A DNA stretch of 37,513 nucleotides, taken from contig LLCB01000434.1 in the NCBI GenBank assembly GCA_001414345.1, positions 1 through 37,513 on the forward strand, in the 5' to 3' direction. The DNA comes from Hymenoscyphus infarciens. Its lineage: Eukaryota > Ascomycota > Leotiomycetes > Helotiales > Helotiaceae. Both the position numbers and the translations under genes were made by a program. Below the pieces are notes generated by a model. It saw nothing but the letters and a program-made list of their open reading frames with translations. It did no database searches and was not told where the DNA came from. This document shows positions 1-11,540 of the stretch, piece by piece (within the stretch, counting starts at the first letter, position 1; each line of letters opens with the position of its first letter).

Positions 1-688
1 GTAGACACTACACTCTAGTTCTTCCCCCCCCCCCCCCCCCCCCTCCCCTAATTAGAGGTTATTTCTGACAGCTGGGAACCAAAAGGAAGGTTCAGATTTA
101 ACGTTTATTATTCAGGGTGGGAGGGTTACCTATGGAGAAAAAGAAAATCAAAAAATCGTCGTCAAAACAAAATGTCATCGTTTCAGAACCCAAAACTCTC
201 AAGTCAACGGTAGGATGAGAATGATGCACACACACACCACTTTGCCACCACGAGCACGAGCAGGATCCACAGCACAGCCACGAAAATCATCCCAACTCCC
301 AAACATCCACATTCACGTCATCCCATGAAGGTAAAAGTTTATCGAATTATTTTCAAAGTTCATCGTGCTAATTGCTCAAATCCAGTCTTCCGGAGCGGCA
401 GTCTAAACTAGTCTATAACAACAACAATGGCGGGACCTGAAAATGTGACTGGAAAGAAGCCACAGGTCCAAAACTCGGCATTCCATCGCCTCCAAGAAAT
501 GGAAAAATGGAAGACCTGTAGTAGAAACTCCTCGACCAATTATAACCTATGCAGCCTGGGGTTCACCAAATATTATGTCTCGTTGGTCAGTCCCAAAAAT
601 AGAATACCTGTACAATCCAGAGTCGTGCGTGAGCCCATGACCTGACCATTAGACGCCCTCCCAATCATTATAATCCTGAAGAACCAAT
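1..688. other. Intergenic, downstream of the GH17 gene
   Basis: Ordinary-composition DNA that lies 3' of the minus-strand glucanase gene and probably includes its 3' UTR. It holds a 20-base C run near the left edge and a short CA-type run (about 226-238). A 72-codon open frame at 427-645 has no recognisable domain, signal or intron structure and I do not call it a gene. No RNA gene or transposon was seen. Confidence 0.6.
24..43. repeat. Poly-C homopolymer (20 C)
   Basis: An uninterrupted run of 20 C, followed by T and four more C. Similar C/G runs recur in the non-coding parts of this window (12 G at 2349-2360, 14 C at 21878-21891), so it seems a habit of the genome. The exact length could be a sequencing or assembly artefact. 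Confidence 0.9.
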
Positions 689-2102
689 TTACAAAGCGAG
701 AAGGGCGGCCACGGCAACACCGACTACGGCGACGAATGAACCTTGGATCATTGATGCACCGCTGCCAGCGACGACTGCGGATGTGCTTGCTCCTGGGCTG
801 GAGCCGCCGGTGGTTGGCTTTCCTCCAGTGGAGACGGTCGAGTTAGATCCTGATCCTGATCCCGAAGAACCAGAAGATCCCGATGAAGAGGAGCCTGAGC
901 TCGAGCCCGAGGAAGCTCCACCAGTGGCAGATGCTGACCCAGAACCAGTTGCGGTGCCGTTAGACCCAGAGTTAGATGGGCTGAGGGTAGCGGTGGAAGA
1001 TGCAGATGAGCTGGATGAGCTGGAAGTGGCGGTGCTGATGTTGGAGCATGAAAGATCGTAGAGAGGACCGCTCAATCCCTTTCCGACAACACCGAAACTT
1101 GGGTTAGGGGTGGTGGAATCATCGTCGTAAAGAGTATACCACCAGATGTTGGTCTTTCCGAATCGTGGGCATCCAACATCATCCCAGAACTTCTTTGCGT
1201 TTTCGAGGGAAGGTACGCCGAGGTTTTGGGTCTTTCCGCTGACTGGCCATCCGGTCTCGGTGATCCAGACCTCCTTTCCTCCAACGGCGTTCTTGGTAGC
1301 AGTCAAGGCATCCTCAAAGAGTCCCTTTCCGCTGGAAATAGAGTTGGCCATGGTGTTTTGGAAGTAAGGGTAAGCATCAACACCAACCCAATCGCAAGCA
1401 TCGATGGTAGCCTTGTTGGAAGAGTTGACCCAAGCAGTCCTAAAAGTGAGGTTAGCGCGTTAATGTCTCGTCACGAGAAGAAGTTGCATACCAGGTATCA
1501 ACGTGTCCGACAGGGGCGGCAGACAATCCAGTTCCAGCAATAGCCTTTCGGACAGTACCAATATATGAAGCCACAGTAGTAGAATCGGCCCCGTAACCAG
1601 ATCCTGCTTCAATGCCCATTGGCGAAGCGCGATACAGATCCTCACTTCCGACAGAAATACCAACAACCAAGTCGGTGAAGGCAGATCCATATGTGCTGAT
1701 GGCGGACTTCAAGGCGGTGATCTCGGCATCGAAAGGACCTTGGCCACCGGAGGCCCAAAGTCCAAGAAGAAGGGAGGTCTTGGTCTTGATGGCAGCTGGA
1801 ATGGCTTGGATGGGCTCGTTGGTTGAGCTTCCACCTTGGATCATAGTGTAGAGACCTGGAGGGGGGGTGGCATGTTAGTACAATCAACTCCGAGTGCGCA
1901 AAATCAATGGTTGCTTACGGGCAGAGGTGAAGCCGGAGGTACCAACGAGGTTCTGGGCAGCTGTGAACTCCTTCTCAAAGTCGGCTTGGAACTTGAAGGT
2001 TCCGTCCGAGTTGGAAGAACCATAGTTGAATCCTTGGTGAGCAGCAGCGAGGGCGGTGGATACGGATGCCGCGAGGGCAAACAAAGTGGAGGTTGAACGC
2101 AT
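689..2102 (-). CDS. eglC: GPI-anchored endo-beta-1,3-glucanase, GH17 (EglC-like)
   Basis: Secreted cell-wall enzyme that cleaves internal beta-1,3-glucan bonds during wall remodelling (family knowledge). Exons on the minus strand are 2102-1919, 1855-1492 and 1439-689; introns 1856-1918 (63 bp) and 1440-1491 (52 bp) both have GT..AG ends and CTAAC branch sites. Splicing joins TSGFTSAR to LYTMIQGG and GHVDTW to TAWVNSS, giving 432 residues. Visible parts are an N-terminal signal peptide (about 1-20, cleavage near ALA), the GH17 domain (about 22-310), a Ser/Gly/Thr-rich stalk (about 320-405) and a C-terminal hydrophobic tail ending VAVAALLAL, typical of a GPI-attachment signal. The expected GH17 catalytic residues are present: acid/base Glu133 in VGSEDLYR and nucleophile Glu244 in WITETGWP. 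Length and order match Aspergillus EglC. The start is the first ATG before the signal peptide. The gene appears intact; the exact paralogue is less certain than the family. Confidence 0.95.
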
Positions 2103-3430
2103 TTTGAGAGAGTGTATGTGAAGTGGATGAAGGAGAAGAAGAAGAAGGTATAGGAAAGATGGTCAAAGACAGTGGTACACTAAAGAGTGCAAAGGGAGAT
2201 GGAAAGCTCGGAGAACAAAATGCTGTCGTAGAGACTTTGTTGCGGCGATGAAGGAGAGGAGAAGAGAAAGTCGCGCTTGGCATGGGGGAGAAGTTATTTA
2301 TAGGATCAGCCAACAAACCCAGAAGTCAGCCAAGGCCAGGACAGCAAAGGGGGGGGGGGGTGGTCAAGGCCTCACCCATGCAATTCAGGACCGCCAATCA
2401 ACGGCCGGAACCAAGACGCCCCCTTTGGTTGTTCCTGCATAGCCAAGGAGGGCAGGTTATTTGGTGGAGGATTGCTTTCCTGTTGATGTGTCTCCTGATA
2501 ACATAACCAGATGTCTTTTCTACTAGAGTACGAGTACAACTACCGAATTCTCGTCATTGTTTGTACAGAGATTTCAGACGCGTTTTCTACCTTTTTCTAG
2601 TCAAACCTTGGGCTGAAAACCAACGCCTCAGACCTCACCACTATTTTCTTGGTCTCACGCCAATCTCCTCTCTTGGTGTGTCTTGGTGCGCTTGAGGCGC
2701 AGGTGCTTTGGCGGGTGGAAAATTGGAAATGCCTTTGGGATCAACACGAGGCTGACTCCACTTTAATTGAAACTTCGATTGGTTGCTGCAAAATGAAGCA
2801 TGACCAAAGCAGCGTAGCCTAATTTCTCTGAACTCTCTTTTAGGTCGGACAATGTTTTCCCAATCACGTGTTGAACTTGAAAATCGAGAGGAATTTCCGT
2901 TAGAAAAAGACATCTCTAGGGCTATCTGATGATCTAGAGATCACAAACTGTAGAATCATCACACCACCATTAAAACATTTGCATTTTCATTGTTTATTGG
3001 CATCTTCTCCTACGTCTCCTCCTATCTGTGTTTTGTTTCCACGATTTTTTCAACTTATAATCAATCAAGGTTCTACCTAGGGTTCCATCTAGCAGGAGCT
3101 TCTCATTTGAATCTTCACGATGTTTATTTCCCTCTACACTGGAGTCGAAACAAGTAAAGGATGAGATGAACTTTCTCTTTACGTTTTCCTGAATTGTATT
3201 TGTTACCATTCTTTGGACTCGCGCTCCTCATGTTAGGAGAATTTCCTTTACGCTTGTAACTTTCCTTCAGGATCCGAGGTATAGTACCTGGCTCCTACCA
3301 CTTCACATTCTCAGTTAAACAATCCTTCAAAATCTCGTTCGTTACCAGATGAGTTATTTGGGGTATCTGAAGTCCACTGATACGGCAGTGCGCCTGGAAC
3401 GAGTGTGGTAAGAGTAACTCTTCCTCTACG
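2103..3430. other. Promoter side of the GH17 gene and intergenic DNA
   Basis: Non-coding DNA between the glucanase start and the first AT-rich block. The first 180 bases read as CT-rich leader on the minus strand (repeated TTC/TCC), common in fungal promoters. It includes a 12-G run at 2349-2360. Open frames at 2641-2913 and 2994-3209 on the minus strand lack any recognisable domain or splice structure and are not called. Composition becomes strongly AT-rich after about 3.45 kb. Confidence 0.6.
2295..2302 (-). promoter_or_regulatory. TATA box of the GH17 gene
   Basis: TATAAATA on the minus strand, about 193 bases upstream of the glucanase ATG, followed by CT-rich leader. Position and sequence fit a fungal TATA element; the transcription start is not known. 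Confidence 0.6.
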
Positions 3431-3574
3431 AAAGCAAGACGAGTATTCAGAATACTCTCTCGGTGTGTCTAGTATACTCTAACAAGGGTTTTTATCCTTA
3501 TAAGTAAGCTAGCTATGATTAAAAAGTGGAATTTAAGAATAGTACTCGAACTCTTTCTAAGAGAAGTAGGTACT

Positions 3575-3926
3575 ATAGGCGCTAGCTTTATAGTTTTTAA
3601 GTACTTTAAGAGACTATACTATTACGTATTCTCTTTTAAGAAATAGTAAGTACTCTTAGTATTTAGGAATAGCCTTACGTTATACGATCACCTAATTACT
3701 CTCTTCTTTTTTCGCTAATCCTCTACTTCTATAAAATCGCTTTATTTAAAAGAATAAGTAATAAAATTAGACGTTTTAGATAAAGTTTACTACTTCGCGC
3801 GCTTATATATATACGCGCGTCTATATATAAGCTTCTAAATTCCTTACCTTTGAAGTAACTTAGAAGAATCTTTCTACGTTTAAAAAGAAGAGAGAAGAAG
3901 AGAGAAGAAGAGAGAAGAAGAGAGTA
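3575..3926 (+). repeat. Left terminal inverted repeat of block 1
   Basis: Reads as the reverse complement of 17935-18285. Shared stretches include TAATTACTCTCTTCTTTTTT followed by CGCT (left about 3692) and AAATTCCTTAC (left about 3836), with the same order and spacing for about 350 bp, ending inward in a purine-rich microsatellite on both sides. The outermost end is not sharp; weak similarity may reach 3540. Confidence 0.75.
3888..3926 (+). repeat. GA-rich tandem repeat (AGAAGAGAGA unit)
   Basis: Near-perfect tandem copies of a 10-base purine unit, close to the inner edge of the left terminal inverted repeat. The right repeat has a matching CT-rich run at about 17935-17965. Confidence 0.8.
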
Positions 3927-4065
3927 GAAGCGAGTAAAAGCGTCGAATTTAAAATTTAAAACTAAGTTTTATTTTAATTATCTTAAAAAAGTCTAAGCTT
4001 TATTAATTATAAGCTCTTTACTCTTATAGAATATTATTACTTTTTAATACTAATCTCTATCTAAA

Positions 4066-4261
4066 ACTTCTTTATAAACCTCTTAATAAGAGCCTCGATT
4101 AAGCTATATTCTATATAGTATAGAACACTTATAATAGAGAGAGCGCTTTACTTTCGTAGAGTTTAAAAGCAAAGCGCTCTCTCGCTTTATTAGAAGAGGT
4201 TTCTACTATATAGAATACTCTTAGTCTAATTAGAGCTCTAGTTAGAGATTTATAAGAAATA
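4066..4261. repeat. Foldback (hairpin) element
   Basis: Two arms of about 85 bases pair with each other around a loop near 4150-4169. The inner stem is GAGAGAGCGCTT (4137-4148) against its complement at 4172-4183, and the arms continue through CTATATAGTA to AAGAGCCTCGA at lower identity. About 196 bp in all. It resembles a small MITE or foldback element; no target duplication was resolved, and a solo LTR starts 5 bases to its right. Confidence 0.7.
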
Positions 4262-4265
4262 TTTA

Positions 4266-4649
4266 TATAATAGCCTACTATCTAGACTATCTTAGATAGC
4301 TAAGAGTACCTTATATATATAAGATTCAGCTATAGTATATTTAGCTTTTAGCTATATTGTTTTATATTATCTAATTTAGAAAGGTTACGTATATTCTTAC
4401 GTCTATCTAGACTTTCAGACGTACTTTATAGAGTTTAGGCTTTTATATTAGCTGACGTATATTATTATTCGGTTTCGTATCTCTTTTATATCGTCTAAAT
4501 CTCTTATATATAGTAGCCTACTCTTCTAGAGTTAGAAAAGACTAGTTTAGCCTTTTCTTCTATATTAGAGCTTAGTATCTACGTATATTATTCTACTAAA
4601 CGTACTTCTATATATCTCTTCTATAGTAGTATATATTTTTACTATTATA
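4266..4649 (+). mobile_element. Solo LTR, type A (Ty3-related)
   Basis: Same family as the LTRs of the gag-only element at 5567-8243, and closest to the inverted copy at 15632-15977. It starts TATAATAGCC and ends TACTATTATA, which are RIP-mutated TG..CA ends. No internal domain follows, so it is a solo LTR. The flanking five bases (ATTTA and AATTA) do not match exactly. Confidence 0.72.
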
Positions 4650-5016
4650 AATTACTAGTATTCGTAAAACTACTAATATCTCTAAGCCGAGATTACGAAT
4701 TACTAATACTTATATAACTAAAGATACTAAAGGTATTAATATCTAATATTTATATATAGAAGAGATTAAGATCTAGATATTATATATTTAGCTTTTTAGC
4801 TCTTATATTTAGTATTAGCTATATTAGATAGAACTCGGTTATTATTATTATTAGATCTTAGTAGTATCCGACCTTTTATATTTAGATACTTATATTTAGT
4901 ATAGAAGAGAGATAGTTTTTCCTTTTCTTCTATACTTAGAGCCTAGTATTTATATACGTTATTCTCTTAAACGTTATATATCTCTTTAATAGTAGTATAT
5001 ATTTCGTACTATTATA
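4650..5016 (+). mobile_element. Solo LTR, type B (as in the gypsy element at 29.7 kb)
   Basis: Aligns end to end with 29667-30098, the 5' LTR of the chromovirus, with an internal length difference. Shared stretches include AGAAGAGATTAAGAT and TCGGTTATTATTATTATTAG. Its 3' third also matches type A LTRs, but its 5' part does not. It abuts the preceding solo LTR directly. Confidence 0.72.
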
Positions 5017-5561
5017 AATAGCTAATCTAGGTTAAAAGTAATTATATTCTATAAGAGTAAAAGACTTATAATTAACAGAAACCCTAGACTTTTTAGAGTA
5101 GTTGAAATAAATTTTATTTTAAATTTTATAGTAATTACTACTTTTATTATAGTATTAAAGCTTTTAACTATATTATATAAGAAAGTAATAATAAATAAAA
5201 GAAGATAAAACTATTAGTAATTATATCTAAAAGACAAAGACTAGTATAGAAGCTAGTTAAGAGACGAAGATTATTAAAGAGATAAAAGAGAAGATTTATA
5301 CTTAGTTAGATAAATAATTATAATAAATCCTAGTATAGTATAAAGTTAAACCTAGAACGCTTTTTACTTCTTTATAAAAATAATACTTATAACTTTTATA
5401 TAGAAGTATATTTCTTTAAAAAGATTAACTATATAATATTTTAAGTATATAACTCTTATATAATTCTCTTATATATATATATTAGCTACTAAAATAAGAA
5501 TAGTATTAGCTCTCTTTTTTATAACTAAAGTAATACTATTAATTAAAATCACTTCTTTATA
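5017..5561 (+). other. RIP-mutated segment, probable part of the host TIR element
   Basis: AT-rich sequence between solo LTRs and the gag-only element, matching no other repeat I recognise. Around 5115-5160 it resembles the reverse complement of about 17885-17925, the DNA just inside the right terminal inverted repeat. It is therefore probably a continuation of the outer element, displaced by insertions. Confidence 0.4.
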
Positions 5562-5566
5562 GCTAT

Positions 5567-5876
5567 TATAAGAGCTTACTATTCTATATAGCTAAGATTA
5601 TATATTATATACTATATATATAAGGTTTTAATAGTTATAATTTTATATTATCTAATTTAGAAAGGTTTTAAGTTTAGCTTTTAAATCTTTCTATATTAAC
5701 TAAACCTCTTTTATATTATCTAAACCTCTTATCTATAGCTATCTACTCTCTTATAATTAGAAAAGACCTAATTTAGTCTTTTCTTCTATATTAGTACCTA
5801 GTATTTATATATATTATTCTACTAAATATACTCTTATATACTTCTTTAATAGTAGTATATATTTCGTATTATTATA
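5567..5876 (+). repeat. 5' LTR of the gag-only element
   Basis: 310 bp, direct repeat of 7934-8243. It starts TATAAGAGCTTACTATTC and ends CGTATTATTATA. The expected TG..CA ends read TA..TA, as RIP would produce. Confidence 0.85.
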
Positions 5877-6749
5877 TAAAAAGACTAAATTCTACTTTAC
5901 TAGAAATAGCTTAAATAATATCTTACTTAAGACGTTATTATATCTAACTCTATTTAGGCTAGAATTAGACTCTAGTTATAATAATCTCTTAAATAGCTAT
6001 AACTCTAGAGATCTTATAAATAGCTAGTAATATTAGAGTTTAATATCTATTAGTTTATCTAGTATAATTATATTCTTAATATATTAAAGAGAATAAAATA
6101 TACTAAGTGTTTCTAAGATTTCTAATAACTCTCTCTATATAAGAATTACTATATAAGATTTAAGAAGTCGACTATATAGTTAGTATAAAAGGACTTTTAA
6201 ATCTATCTCTTTTTATCTTCTTATAAATAGTATTAAAATATCGAGCCTAGTTCTACTAAATAGCGTTAAGTAACCTCTTTCTAGAGACATCTCTCTTTCT
6301 AAAAGATATCTCTCTTTCTAAAAGATATCTCTCTAAACTCTCTCTAAACTATATTTATATACTTAAAAGTAGTAAAAGATTTTAAAGAATAAAGATAAGT
6401 AGGACTTTTTAAATATAAATAAGATATAAATAGTTATATAAGCTTTAAAAGTAGAAGAATAAAAAATAAAAAATTAGATAGCTAAGATAAAAGTAGAAAG
6501 ATAATAGATAAAGAATTAAATAGCTAAGAGAGAAAAGATAATAAGCGAAGTTTAAATTTAACTTTCCTAGTCTTTTAATCTCTAATCTAACTCTTATTTA
6601 GACTCTTTTCTAAACTCTTCTCTATTTCTAAGCCTAAGTTTATATCTCTTTTAGTAGAGAAACGCTACTACTTTTAATATCTTTTAATAAACCTTCTAAC
6701 TCGGTTTTAAACATATTATAAACACTCTCTAACTCTCTAAAAGTAAGAT

Positions 6750-7330
6750 AACTAAAAAGATTAAACCTTTAAATAATAGCATTTTATCTATATACTAATA
6801 ATAGAAGATATTAGTATATAATAGACTTCTTATAAATACTAACTACTATAGTTTATCTCTAACTTATAAAGCTCTTATTTGGAGTATACTAACTAGACTA
6901 GCTAGGAACTACCTAGAGCTTAGATATAGGTTAGAATTAGTTCTTACTTTTAAAGATTGAGAAGATATAATTACTCTTTTAGATATATACTTATTAACTA
7001 GCTATAAGAAGAAGAGTACTTAGCACGCTTTTAGAACCTTAGAAATAGAATAAGATAACGCTAAAGAAACTCTTACTAATTTTAAGAGTCGCTTTTTAAA
7101 TATAGCTATACTTAAAGAGATACTAGAATTAGAAAGGTTCTTTTATATATAAGAGAAGATTATACTATAACTCTAAAACTTAGCTACTATAAGTAAGAGA
7201 TATTAAAAAAACAAGTTTATTAAAATAGTATCTAATCTTTTAGCTATAGATAAGAAGAGATACTAAAATACTAAGTTACTTATAATTAGTACTTTAGTTT
7301 AAAAGAATACCTCTCTATTCTTATCTAGTT
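6750..7330 (+). pseudogene. Ruined Ty3/gypsy gag
   Basis: Structural capsid-type polyprotein of an LTR retrotransposon. Reading through stops on the plus strand gives a gag-like series: YKALIWSILTRLARNYLE, LLDIYLLTSYKKKS, then FKSRFLNIAI. The same series occurs in the larger gypsy element (YKALIQRIIIKL.., YYLTSYKKKN, FKSCFLS). Stops stand where Gln or Trp would be expected. No zinc knuckle is discernible. It is not expressible as it stands. Confidence 0.7.
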
Positions 7331-7933
7331 TAGCTTTAAACTCTTTATAATCTAATAGTAACGATTCTTATTTAGAATTAAAAGATGAAAACAAGTTCTT
7401 ATAAAGTACTCTAGTTTATATCTAAATCGTAGAGAGAATAAGGTAATATAATAATATTTTAGTAATAACTCTTTTAACTAGCTAAAACTCTACTAACTCT
7501 AGTATAGAGTCTTACTTTCTTTTTACTTTTAGCTAGACTAGAAGTTTTATTTATATTCTTTAAATTAGATATAACTTAGTTAAAATACACTCTCTAATAA
7601 GACGAAAAGAAGTAAGCTCTTAGCTAAGTTATTACTATTAATATTTATAACTAAATACTTTCTAACTCTTCTCTAAACTCTTTCTAATCTATAAAATAGC
7701 TTAGATCTATACTCTTTTAGTAAATACGAATATAGATATTACCTTTAATACTAGAATAACTTGAAACAAAGACTCTTTTATAAGTATCTACGAATTAAGC
7801 TATCTATAATTTAGACTCTAACTAACTCTTACTTAACGCTTTTAACTAAAATAATAATACCTAGTATTCTAATTCAACTCTAATAATAAAAAGATAGATA
7901 GACTTAAGAATAAGTCTTTTTAAGAGAGAAAGA

Positions 7934-8243
7934 TATAATAGCCTACTATTCTATATAGCAGAGATTATATCTTATATACTCTATATATAAGGTTTTAATA
8001 GTTATAATTTTATATTATCTAATTTAGAAAGGTTTTAAGTTTAGCTTTTAAATCTTTCTATATTAACTAAACCTCTTTTATATTATCTAAACCTCTTATC
8101 TATAGCTATCTACTCTCTTATAATTAGAAAAAGCTTAATTTAGTCTTTTCTTCTATATTAGTATCTAGTCTTTATATACGTTATTCTATTAAATATACTC
8201 TTATATATCTCTTTAATAGTAGTATATATTTCGTATTATTATA
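7934..8243 (+). repeat. 3' LTR of the gag-only element
   Basis: 310-bp partner of 5567-5876, starting TATAATAGCCTACTATTC. The differences seen against the left copy are few and include RIP-type transitions. Confidence 0.85.
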
Positions 8244-8248
8244 GCTAT

Positions 8249-8433
8249 AATATTAATAAATAATAAAATATCTTAGAAAAGAGATTATAAAGTACTTTTA
8301 TAAAAAGTATAATCTATAGTTAAGATATAATATAAGAAGAGTATAAAAGAAAAAGAAAGATTATTTATACTCGTTTTTTATTATATAAAAGAGTTTTAAA
8401 AGTTAAATTCTAAATATTATATCTCTTTATAAA
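8249..8433 (+). other. RIP-mutated segment between two retroelements
   Basis: Short stretch between the target duplication of the gag-only element and that of the copia element. It matches neither LTR family. By subtraction it belongs to the outer TIR element, whose plus-strand frame may pass through it. Confidence 0.35.
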
Positions 8434-8438
8434 CTTAT

Positions 8439-8628
8439 TATTAGTATAACTAGGTTATAAATAGAGTCTTTCTATCTCTCTTTAAGAGATTAAAAGGTAA
8501 CGTAAAAAGTAGTTATTCTTTTATATATGCCTATCTATAAGTATAAAGGTCTAAGTATAAATAGGCCTTATTCTACTACCTAATTAGGTAACTAGAACTA
8601 ATATATTTACTTTATAATTATCTTAATA
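8439..8628 (-). repeat. 3' LTR of copia-1
   Basis: 190-bp direct repeat of 15050-15239, sharing for instance GCCTATCTATAAGT and AATAGGCCTTATTCTACTAC. Flanked on the left by the CTTAT target duplication. Confidence 0.9.
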
Positions 8629-8649
8629 CTAAGGTAACTTAGAAGTAAG

Positions 8650-10330
8650 ATATATTAGTAAAAACTATTAAAAATATAATTAAAAGAGATTAATAAAATC
8701 TACTAATAAGAGCTCTCTATTTTATCTATTTAGCTAATTAAAATACTCTATTCTATCTATCTATTCTTACTTATTTGTTTATATTTCTTATATACCTATC
8801 TTCTTTATATTCTACCTATTCTATTACTTTTACCTTTAATCTATTAGTATTAATAAGATTCTTTAAAGTGTTATAAGGCTTGGATTTGGTTATAGTATTT
8901 ATAGGATTACTTATATTATTAATCTATTTAATATTATAGATCTCTTAATGTTTATATACTTATTAAAGTCTTATAATATTAATTATTAGTCTCTTTTCCT
9001 TAGTAGTACTAAGTCTTATAAGATAGTTATAAATTAACTTAGAATTAGTATAAATTATAAGTAGAACTAATTAATTAAGAATAAGCTTAATTATTAATTT
9101 AATAGTACTAGCGATGTTAAATCCTTTACTTAAAGTATATAACTTAGAAGCTAAAAGACTATAAGTAACTCTTTTATACTTTATAAATAACTAGTATAAG
9201 ATATTAGCTTTATTGTTTTTATTTACTAGTATAAGAATATATTTGATTTATAAAGTATAATTCTTATTATTAGTAAAAGAGGAATTAGTAAATAGAATTA
9301 ATTTAAGACTTTCTAGATTTAATTTTATATAAGTAAGTCCTTTATTAGGATTATTAATTTACTATTAAAGTCTCTTATTAAGAGTGTTAATATCTTCCTT
9401 TTAGAGGTTGACTATTTAGGTAGTAGTTAATAAATTAAAAGTAGCTTCTAGTTATAATACTATAGCTATATAGGCTTTATAAGCATATTATATAATATAT
9501 TACTCTTTTATAGAAGCCTTTAATTAAATTATACTATAAGAGCTTTTAAGATTAGTAGGCTTAATACTTACTAATTTAATATTCTTAGAATAATCCTAGG
9601 TAAGTATAATCTTAGGATTAAGTAAGTTTAAGAAATTGATTATAATTTTACCTCTATTAAATTTAAGTAGATAGTTCTTAGTTAATTCCTTATAGTCCTT
9701 AATAGCGAATTTAGCTTCTTTAAGCTTTAATTCCTTATTATTAGTAAATCCTTTATTAGTAAGAATAAGAGTATTATTAGTTTAGAGATCTACGATATTA
9801 AAGTATTATTCTTTATTAATATATAAAAGGTAAGAATTATATATTAATTCTTTTATTTAAAGTGTTTTTATATAATACTTTTAGTAGGTGTTAAACTAAT
9901 AGTTTCTAGCTTCTATAATACTATAAAAGAGTTTTATTACTTCTTAGATAATTCTCTTTTACTATTCTTTATCTTTTAGTAGATAAGTAAAAATTTATTA
10001 TCTTAATTAGGTAATAGACTATATATAAGCTTAGGAAATGTCTCTTAAAAAGAGACTAAATTATTAGTAGAATATAATAAAAAGAGTAATAATAAGTCTC
10101 TAGCTTATATATTAGATTATAGAGGATTAGATAAAGATAACCTTTTTACTATTATTATTAAATCCTTAGATTATTAATCTTAACTTCTTTATAGCTTATA
10201 CTATACTAGGGAATTTAATAGTATTAATAAATTTAGATCTAAATATTCTAGCCTCTTTTAGAAGTTAGTTATAGGTGATTATTTTAAGTATACTTCTATT
10301 AGTAAGACTCTTAAATTTAGATTAGTATAT
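8650..10330 (-). pseudogene. Ruined copia reverse transcriptase / RNase H (copia-1)
   Basis: Would copy the element RNA into DNA. Reading the minus strand through stops gives IFRSKFINTIK (about 10.24 kb), KKLRLII.GFN then LFLRDISQAYI (about 10.03 kb), which match a fungal copia-like type with IF.SRFVDEVK and LRDITQAY. Further on, TNNTLILILTNKGF at about 9.78 kb stands where this type has TDDTL; both catalytic Asp codons read Asn (GAT to AAT), as RIP predicts. The RNase H part beyond about 9.4 kb is inferred from position only. Confidence 0.75.
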
Positions 10331-10719
10331 ACTAATATATATACCTTCTTATATACTATTTAATTTAGTAAGACATAGAGTTTTAGAGATATCTTTATTA
10401 TATTAAATAAAACGTTCCTTTTTATTAACCTTACTTTAAACAAAGATCTTAAATATACTAGCTTTAAATATATAGGTATTAATAAGATTAAGGTATTCTA
10501 GGAATTAGAAGAAGACTTTTAGATTCTTTAGTAGTTGTTCTCTCTTTTACTTTAGTAGTATAGTTAATAGAATTAGTTTAGGAATTAGAACTAGTATTAA
10601 TTAAGAGTATATTACTATAAGAGATAGTAGTAGAGTATTAAAGTCTATTTCTAATTCTAAGTTCTTAAATTGTTATACTTCTTAATTAGTATTCTTAGCT
10701 AGCTAATCTCTATCTAGAA

Positions 10720-11540
10720 TAGGATCTTTATACTATAAGAGAGAGGAATAATAAGGCTTTATAACTATAGATTTAAATTTAGTAGGTCTACTAAGTAATT
10801 TAATAATATACTTCTTATTATTAATACTAATTAATTTAAAAGGTTTAGTCTATTTACTCTTTTCTTATTAAACAAGGACGTTAGAATTTAAAAGTAAATT
10901 ATATAAGTGATTCTTATTAAGACTATTCTAAGTATTTAAGATATTATTAACTTATCTTTTTACTTATATCTTTTATACCTTATCTTAAGCTTTATTATAT
11001 ATTATAGCTCTTTAAGCTATTCTAGAAGATAAGGTATTATTATCTAATATATAAGTATATACTCTAAAAATAAGAAGTATAGAGATAAGACCGTCTAGGC
11101 TAGTAGTGTTATTAATTACTTTAAAAGCTATTTATAAAAGTATATTCTTAGTAAGGTCTAAATAGGCTTCTTTAAATATTTAGTAGGCTTAATAAATTAG
11201 TCTATAGTATTATTTAACAATTCTAATTAAATTATATACCTTTATAGATATAGACGTAGTAGTTATTCTTATAGCTCTTACTTATTAGATAAATTCCTTA
11301 TTTATAAGATTCTTACTAGTATTAGTAATAATTATTACTAGAGGTTTTAAGTAAGTATTAACTTAATATTTAAGGAACTTCTTAAATATATACTTTAAAG
11401 TTATATTTCTTAACTAATAGCTAGCTTAGAAGTAGATAGCTAGGTTAATAATATATAATAATAGACTTCTTTTAATATATATAATATCTATAATAACTAT
11501 AAAGTTAAAGTCTATCTTGTTATTATATAGAGTAAATTTA
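10720..11540 (-). pseudogene. Ruined copia integrase (copia-1)
   Basis: Would insert element DNA. Minus-strand readings through stops include NTYLKPLVIIITNTSKNLI (core with the second catalytic Asp, here Asn), a region where GKVERYH is expected, then TSLDGLISILLIFRVY and, near 10.76 kb, RPTKFKSIVIKPYYSS. The last resembles the GPTKFRSTVVKPYY signature seen after the integrase core in many fungal copia-like elements (from memory of the family). Stops occupy Gln/Trp positions. Confidence 0.75.

Larger units (their letters stand above)
5567..8243 (+). mobile_element. Gag-only Ty3/gypsy derivative with two LTRs
   Basis: A 2,677-bp element with paired 310-bp LTRs (5567-5876 and 7934-8243) and a perfect 5-bp target duplication GCTAT (5562-5566 and 8244-8248). 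The interior of about 2.06 kb holds only a ruined gag; no protease, reverse transcriptase or integrase reading is visible, and there is no room for a full pol. It looks like a non-autonomous, internally deleted relative of the chromovirus at 29.7 kb, moved by a partner's enzymes (inference). The LTRs are very alike, so it probably went in late or both were mutated together. Confidence 0.85.

Noticed and set aside
427..645. 72-codon open frame on the plus strand
   Set aside because: No domain, signal, splice pattern or convincing start; lies in the likely 3' region of the glucanase gene.
783..1061. Asp/Glu/Pro-rich open frame on the plus strand
   Set aside because: Antisense shadow of the Ser/Gly-rich stalk of the glucanase, whose codon repeats produce it.
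2641..3209. Two minus-strand open frames upstream of the glucanase gene
   Set aside because: Short, no homology recognised, composition like the surrounding intergenic DNA.
4261..4654. Target duplication around the solo LTR at 4266-4649
   Set aside because: Flanks ATTTA and AATTA differ by a transversion, which RIP does not explain, and another LTR abuts the right side.
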